From Enterococcus phoeniculicola ATCC BAA-412 (lineage in GTDB: Bacteria; Bacillota; Bacilli; Lactobacillales; Enterococcaceae), in assembly GCF_000407505.1 (NCBI RefSeq), contig NZ_ASWE01000003.1, positions 248,001 to 312,000 on the forward strand: 64,000 nt of DNA, in the 5' to 3' direction. Position 1 is the first letter of the stretch. Each line of letters opens with the position of its first letter. The notes under the pieces were generated by a model, which saw only the letters and a program-made list of their open reading frames with translations, had not been told where the DNA came from and made no database searches. Shown here piece after piece: positions 61,216 to 64,000 of the stretch. Made by a program: the position numbers and the translations under genes.

Positions 61216-62082
61216 TCAAAGAGATACTTTTTTTATGTGAACAGCTAGCTCATCAGCTAAAGATTGTTGATTAAGTTCTCTGAAAAAGAGAAGGAGTTTT
61301 TCAGCTTCTGCATAGCCTTGTTCATGATCTCCTCGTTTTATAAGCAAAATAGAATCAAAATATCGAGCAATTGCGGCATGGAAAAATTCTTTATAATCGC
61401 TACTTAAAAGTTTTAATTGTTGGATAAGGACTTCAGCATAATCTAGAAATTGGTGCTTGATTGCCTGACTAATAAGATTGATTAACATTACACAAAAGAT
61501 TTCACGACCTCTATCATAGTTCATATAAAGAGAAAGTGATTTCGACAGATTTTTGAAAAGAGGAAAATGAGCATGGAAATCAAGAAACTCTATCGTATTA
61601 CCAAAAAGCTGTATTTCTTGCAATGTCCATGTTTCAATTCGTACAAGATACTCTTGAATGAATGCTTGATCTTCTTTGAGGATACAAGTGGTGTCCCAAA
61701 TTCCTGTCATTTTGAACTGTTCGATCACACGGATTCGGCATCTTGTTTCAGCTGCACGCACACGATAAATTTCCGTGTTTTTTTCACTAAGCTCACGATA
61801 GAGTTGATGTAAAGAATCTACATTATGTGTATTTGAGTAACTAGAAAGTCGATAGATATAACTAGAATAAGGACTTAACCGATAGTCCATGTAGATGAAA
61901 AGGAATTCATCCATATCCATATTTAATCGTTCTAATACATGAATCAAAAAATTAGCAGATATACTATGTTTTCCTTTTTCAAATTCAATTGCATAGGATT
62001 TAGAAATAATTCCCGAATAAGTTTCCTTTTGTGATAAGCCTTTTTTTATTCGAATTTCCCGGATTTTCGGGCCAAAATTCAT
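61216..62082 (-). CDS. Rgg/GadR/MutR-family transcriptional regulator
   Basis: 288 aa from the ATG at 62082 (GGGAG 8 bases upstream). The N-terminal Cro-type helix-turn-helix is MNFGPKIREIRIKKGLSQKE followed by SKSYAIEFEKGKHSISANFL (residues 1-60). The rest is TPR-like helical repeats typical of Rgg proteins, which bind short peptides. No adjacent short hydrophobic peptide gene was recognised. The divergent PTS gene or the LPXTG gene next to it are the likely targets. Confidence 0.85.
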   Translation of the reverse strand: MNFGPKIREIRIKKGLSQKETYSGIISKSYAIEFEKGKHSISANFLIHVLERLNMDMDEFLFIYMDYRLSPYSSYIYRLSSYSNTHNVDSLHQLYRELSEKNTEIYRVRAAETRCRIRVIEQFKMTGIWDTTCILKEDQAFIQEYLVRIETWTLQEIQLFGNTIEFLDFHAHFPLFKNLSKSLSLYMNYDRGREIFCVMLINLISQAIKHQFLDYAEVLIQQLKLLSSDYKEFFHAAIARYFDSILLIKRGDHEQGYAEAEKLLLFFRELNQQSLADELAVHIKKVSL

Positions 62083-62430
62083 AGTCGTCACTCCCGTTTT
62101 TATAATGTTACGTTTATGGATTTCTTTTGTAAGAATTCATACAAGTATACGTGTTGGAGGGGAGCTTGAGCAAATGAAATCCATTTAAAAAATTTTTTTT
62201 CACTGCCTCAAAAAATCAGCTAGTTGAGTTTAATAGAAAAGGGGATTTTTTTACTCTCGTTTTTTTTCTTTTCATTTCTCTTCTTTTCAAAGCCTTTATT
62301 TTACAGGGTTTCCATTAGTAGTTTTTTACTCTAAAGCTAGTTTTTTTCTTTCTGTCTCACTTAGTTTTCAAAAAATCAGATGAACGAATTTATTTGTTAA
62401 TATAAGTTTATTGAAAGAGGAGGATGAAAA
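62083..62430. other. Regulatory intergenic region between rgg and the PTS gene
   Basis: 348 bp, very T-rich on the plus strand, with long runs of T (62190-62290 and 62320-62360). Contains the divergent promoters, but no clear operator or pheromone ORF was recognised. TTGAAAGAGGAGG at 62411-62423 is the ribosome binding site of the PTS gene. Confidence 0.4.
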
Positions 62431-64000
62431 ATGGAAAATTCAATAAAGAAAATGAGTAAAAAAGATCAAATCCTACGAGTTTTTGAAACATTTGGTCGTT
62501 CATTTTTGTTACCGGTTTCTGTATTGCCAGCAGCAGGTATTTTAAAAGGAATTGGCTCGGCGTTTACAAATAGCAACACCATTGAAATGCACCCGTGGAT
62601 GGCAAATGAGATTTTGCAATTTATTATGGGATTTTTAGATATGTTAGGAAGCGTAGCTTTTAGCAATCTACCGGTGATTTTTGCAGTAGGTGTAGCAGTA
62701 GGACTTGCGAAGCAGGAGAAAGGGTCTGCTGCTTTATCAGGGTTGTTAGGGTTCTTAGTATTACATAATACATTACATTTTCTTTTAGAGGTAAGTGGAA
62801 AGCTTGTAGATACTAGTGCAGAAAATGCAAGTGAGCTTCTAGCTGCGAGTATGCAAACGTATGTTTTAGGAATTTTAACGATGGATTTAAACGTTTTTGG
62901 AGGGATTATTACAGGGGTTGTTGTCTATCTCGTCCATAAGAAAGCGATTAAAGTACAGGTTCCTCAAATTTTTGGATTCTTTAGTGGACCGCGTTTGGTA
63001 CCTATTTTAATTATGCCTGCGATGGCATTAGTTGCAGTTGGCTTCTTCTTTATCTGGCCATTACTTCAACAAGGAATTAATTTATTATCTGTAGCTATTT
63101 TAAAATCAGGGTATGTAGGAACGTTTGCTTATGGTGTGATTGAGCGACTATTGCTTCCATTTGGTTTGCATCATGGATTGAACTGGCCGGTTCGCACAAC
63201 GCCATTAGGTGGGGTGTTTATGATTGATGGGCAAGAGTTTTCAGGAACAGTTAATGCCTATATGGCTGCTTTGACAGGAAAAGGCGCAATTGATCCAATG
63301 ATTACTCGTTTTTCTTCAGGGAAATTTATCTACAATATGTTCGGACTTCCAGGAGCTGCACTAGCTATGTATATGACAGCAAAACCAAAAAATAAAAAAA
63401 TGGTTGGCTCGTTATTACTTGCTGCAGGGCTAACTTCATTTATTACTGGAATTACAGAACCGTTAGAATTTACATTCTTATTTATTGCTCCAGCATTGTA
63501 TGGAATTCATGCACTATTAGCGGGAACAACTATGCTTGTTGCCAATATGGCAGGAGCTGCTTTCTTGACGCCAACAGGGCATGGTCTGATTAATTTTATT
63601 ATTTACGGGGTTCTTCAAGGAACTCGGACAAAGTGGTTCTTATTACCAATTATCGGTATTGCTTGCTTTATCGTCTACTTCCTGGTATTTACGTTTGTTA
63701 TTAAGAAATTTGACTTTAAAACTCCAGGTCGCGAAGATGATCCCACAACGATTACTTTACATGGAAAAGATGAAACACGACAAAAGATGGGCGTGAAAAC
63801 ATTGAAGGACAAAGAAAGAGAAGCAGCAAATCCTGCATCCATGTCTCTTCATGATCAAGCCGTTGAACTGATTGCCGCACATGGTGGACAGGAAAATATA
63901 GAAGCTGTAGATGCTTGTATCACGAGACTTCGGATTAACGTAAAAGATGACTCGATTGTAGATAGCGAAAAGATTAAAACAGATTTATCTGCTTTAGGTT
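62431..64000 (+). CDS. PTS permease EIIC-EIIB of the glucose/maltose family (3' end cut by the window)
   Basis: 523 codons are present and the frame is open at the window end. EIIC spans about 15-430 with FGRSFLLPVSVLPAAGIL, SNLPVIFAVGVAVGLAKQEKG, LPFGLHHGLNWPVR and the GITEPLEFTFLF active loop. EIIB begins near 475, with the phospho-Cys496 in VDACITRLRINVKDDS. It resembles MalX/PtsG-type permeases; glucose, maltose or a related alpha-glucoside are possible. A C-terminal EIIA may follow beyond the window. It is divergent from the Rgg gene. Confidence 0.88.
   Translation, partial: MENSIKKMSKKDQILRVFETFGRSFLLPVSVLPAAGILKGIGSAFTNSNTIEMHPWMANEILQFIMGFLDMLGSVAFSNLPVIFAVGVAVGLAKQEKGSAALSGLLGFLVLHNTLHFLLEVSGKLVDTSAENASELLAASMQTYVLGILTMDLNVFGGIITGVVVYLVHKKAIKVQVPQIFGFFSGPRLVPILIMPAMALVAVGFFFIWPLLQQGINLLSVAILKSGYVGTFAYGVIERLLLPFGLHHGLNWPVRTTPLGGVFMIDGQEFSGTVNAYMAALTGKGAIDPMITRFSSGKFIYNMFGLPGAALAMYMTAKPKNKKMVGSLLLAAGLTSFITGITEPLEFTFLFIAPALYGIHALLAGTTMLVANMAGAAFLTPTGHGLINFIIYGVLQGTRTKWFLLPIIGIACFIVYFLVFTFVIKKFDFKTPGREDDPTTITLHGKDETRQKMGVKTLKDKEREAANPASMSLHDQAVELIAAHGGQENIEAVDACITRLRINVKDDSIVDSEKIKTDLSALG

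Noticed and set aside
1-64000. CRISPR array, tRNA, rRNA, prophage or intact insertion sequence
   Set aside because: No regularly spaced short repeats, no cloverleaf-like or rRNA sequence, and no complete integrase or transposase gene were seen.

Overview
The window reads as a chromosomal segment of a low-GC Gram-positive bacterium of the lactic acid group, most likely Enterococcus or a close relative. The basis is gene content and style: AT-rich coding sequence with strong AGGAGG ribosome binding sites, mutS/mutL next to ymdB and ricA, PTS permeases throughout, LPXTG surface proteins, an Lsa-type ABC-F protein, Rgg/GntR/LacI/TetR regulators and cre-like sites. The species cannot be fixed from the sequence alone. 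No rRNA, tRNA, CRISPR array, intact insertion sequence or prophage was found.

Layout. 1-1.7 kb: end of a sortase-assembled surface structure (tail of an anchored protein, class B-like sortase, FctA-like LPKTG pilin). 1.8-7.7 kb: TetR regulator, biotin transporter bioY under a BirA operator, rpsD with a structured leader, formate/nitrite channel, AlkD-like repair protein, Cof phosphatase and a membrane-anchored coiled-coil protein. 7.9-14.5 kb: housekeeping block ymdB-ricA-mutS-mutL-maf, with seven perfect DnaA boxes between mutL and maf. 14.6-17.1 kb: decayed accessory stretch with a small membrane protein, a lipoprotein, a broken secreted-protein gene and repeats. 17.1-23.6 kb: trehalose module (treP, GH65 phosphorylase, beta-phosphoglucomutase, TreR) with matching operators. 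23.6-28.4 kb: DUF536-like protein, msrB, ruvAB, an rbsB remnant and an M42 aminopeptidase. 28.6-36.8 kb: malonate decarboxylase cluster with a fused beta/gamma subunit and no recognisable transporter. 36.9-38.1 kb: small membrane protein, 5'-truncated glycine-rich gene and a degenerate ORF. 38.3-47.2 kb: GH85 lipoprotein, TetR unit, a PTS-SGNH-GntR operon and an MFS transporter. 47.5-51.4 kb: divergent DNA glycosylase, two unknown genes and an ABC-F gene behind an attenuator-like leader. 52-59.8 kb: divergent LacI-HAD-SIS / ROK-GH9-EIIC sugar locus. 60.1-64 kb: Ser/Thr-rich LPXTG protein, Rgg regulator and a glucose/maltose-family PTS gene cut by the window end.

The accessory regions mostly serve carbohydrate and host-glycan use. 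TreP should import trehalose as trehalose-6-phosphate for phosphorolysis. The GH85 lipoprotein could release N-glycans at the cell surface. The PTS-SGNH operon and the GH9 locus look like uptake followed by intracellular de-acylation or cleavage. The least familiar parts are the GH9/ROK/EIIC/SIS locus with operator copies inside its genes, the transporter-less malonate cluster with an embedded acyltransferase-3-like membrane protein, the DnaA-box cluster, and a dispersed family of long intergenic repeats with internal 58-59 bp tandem duplications.
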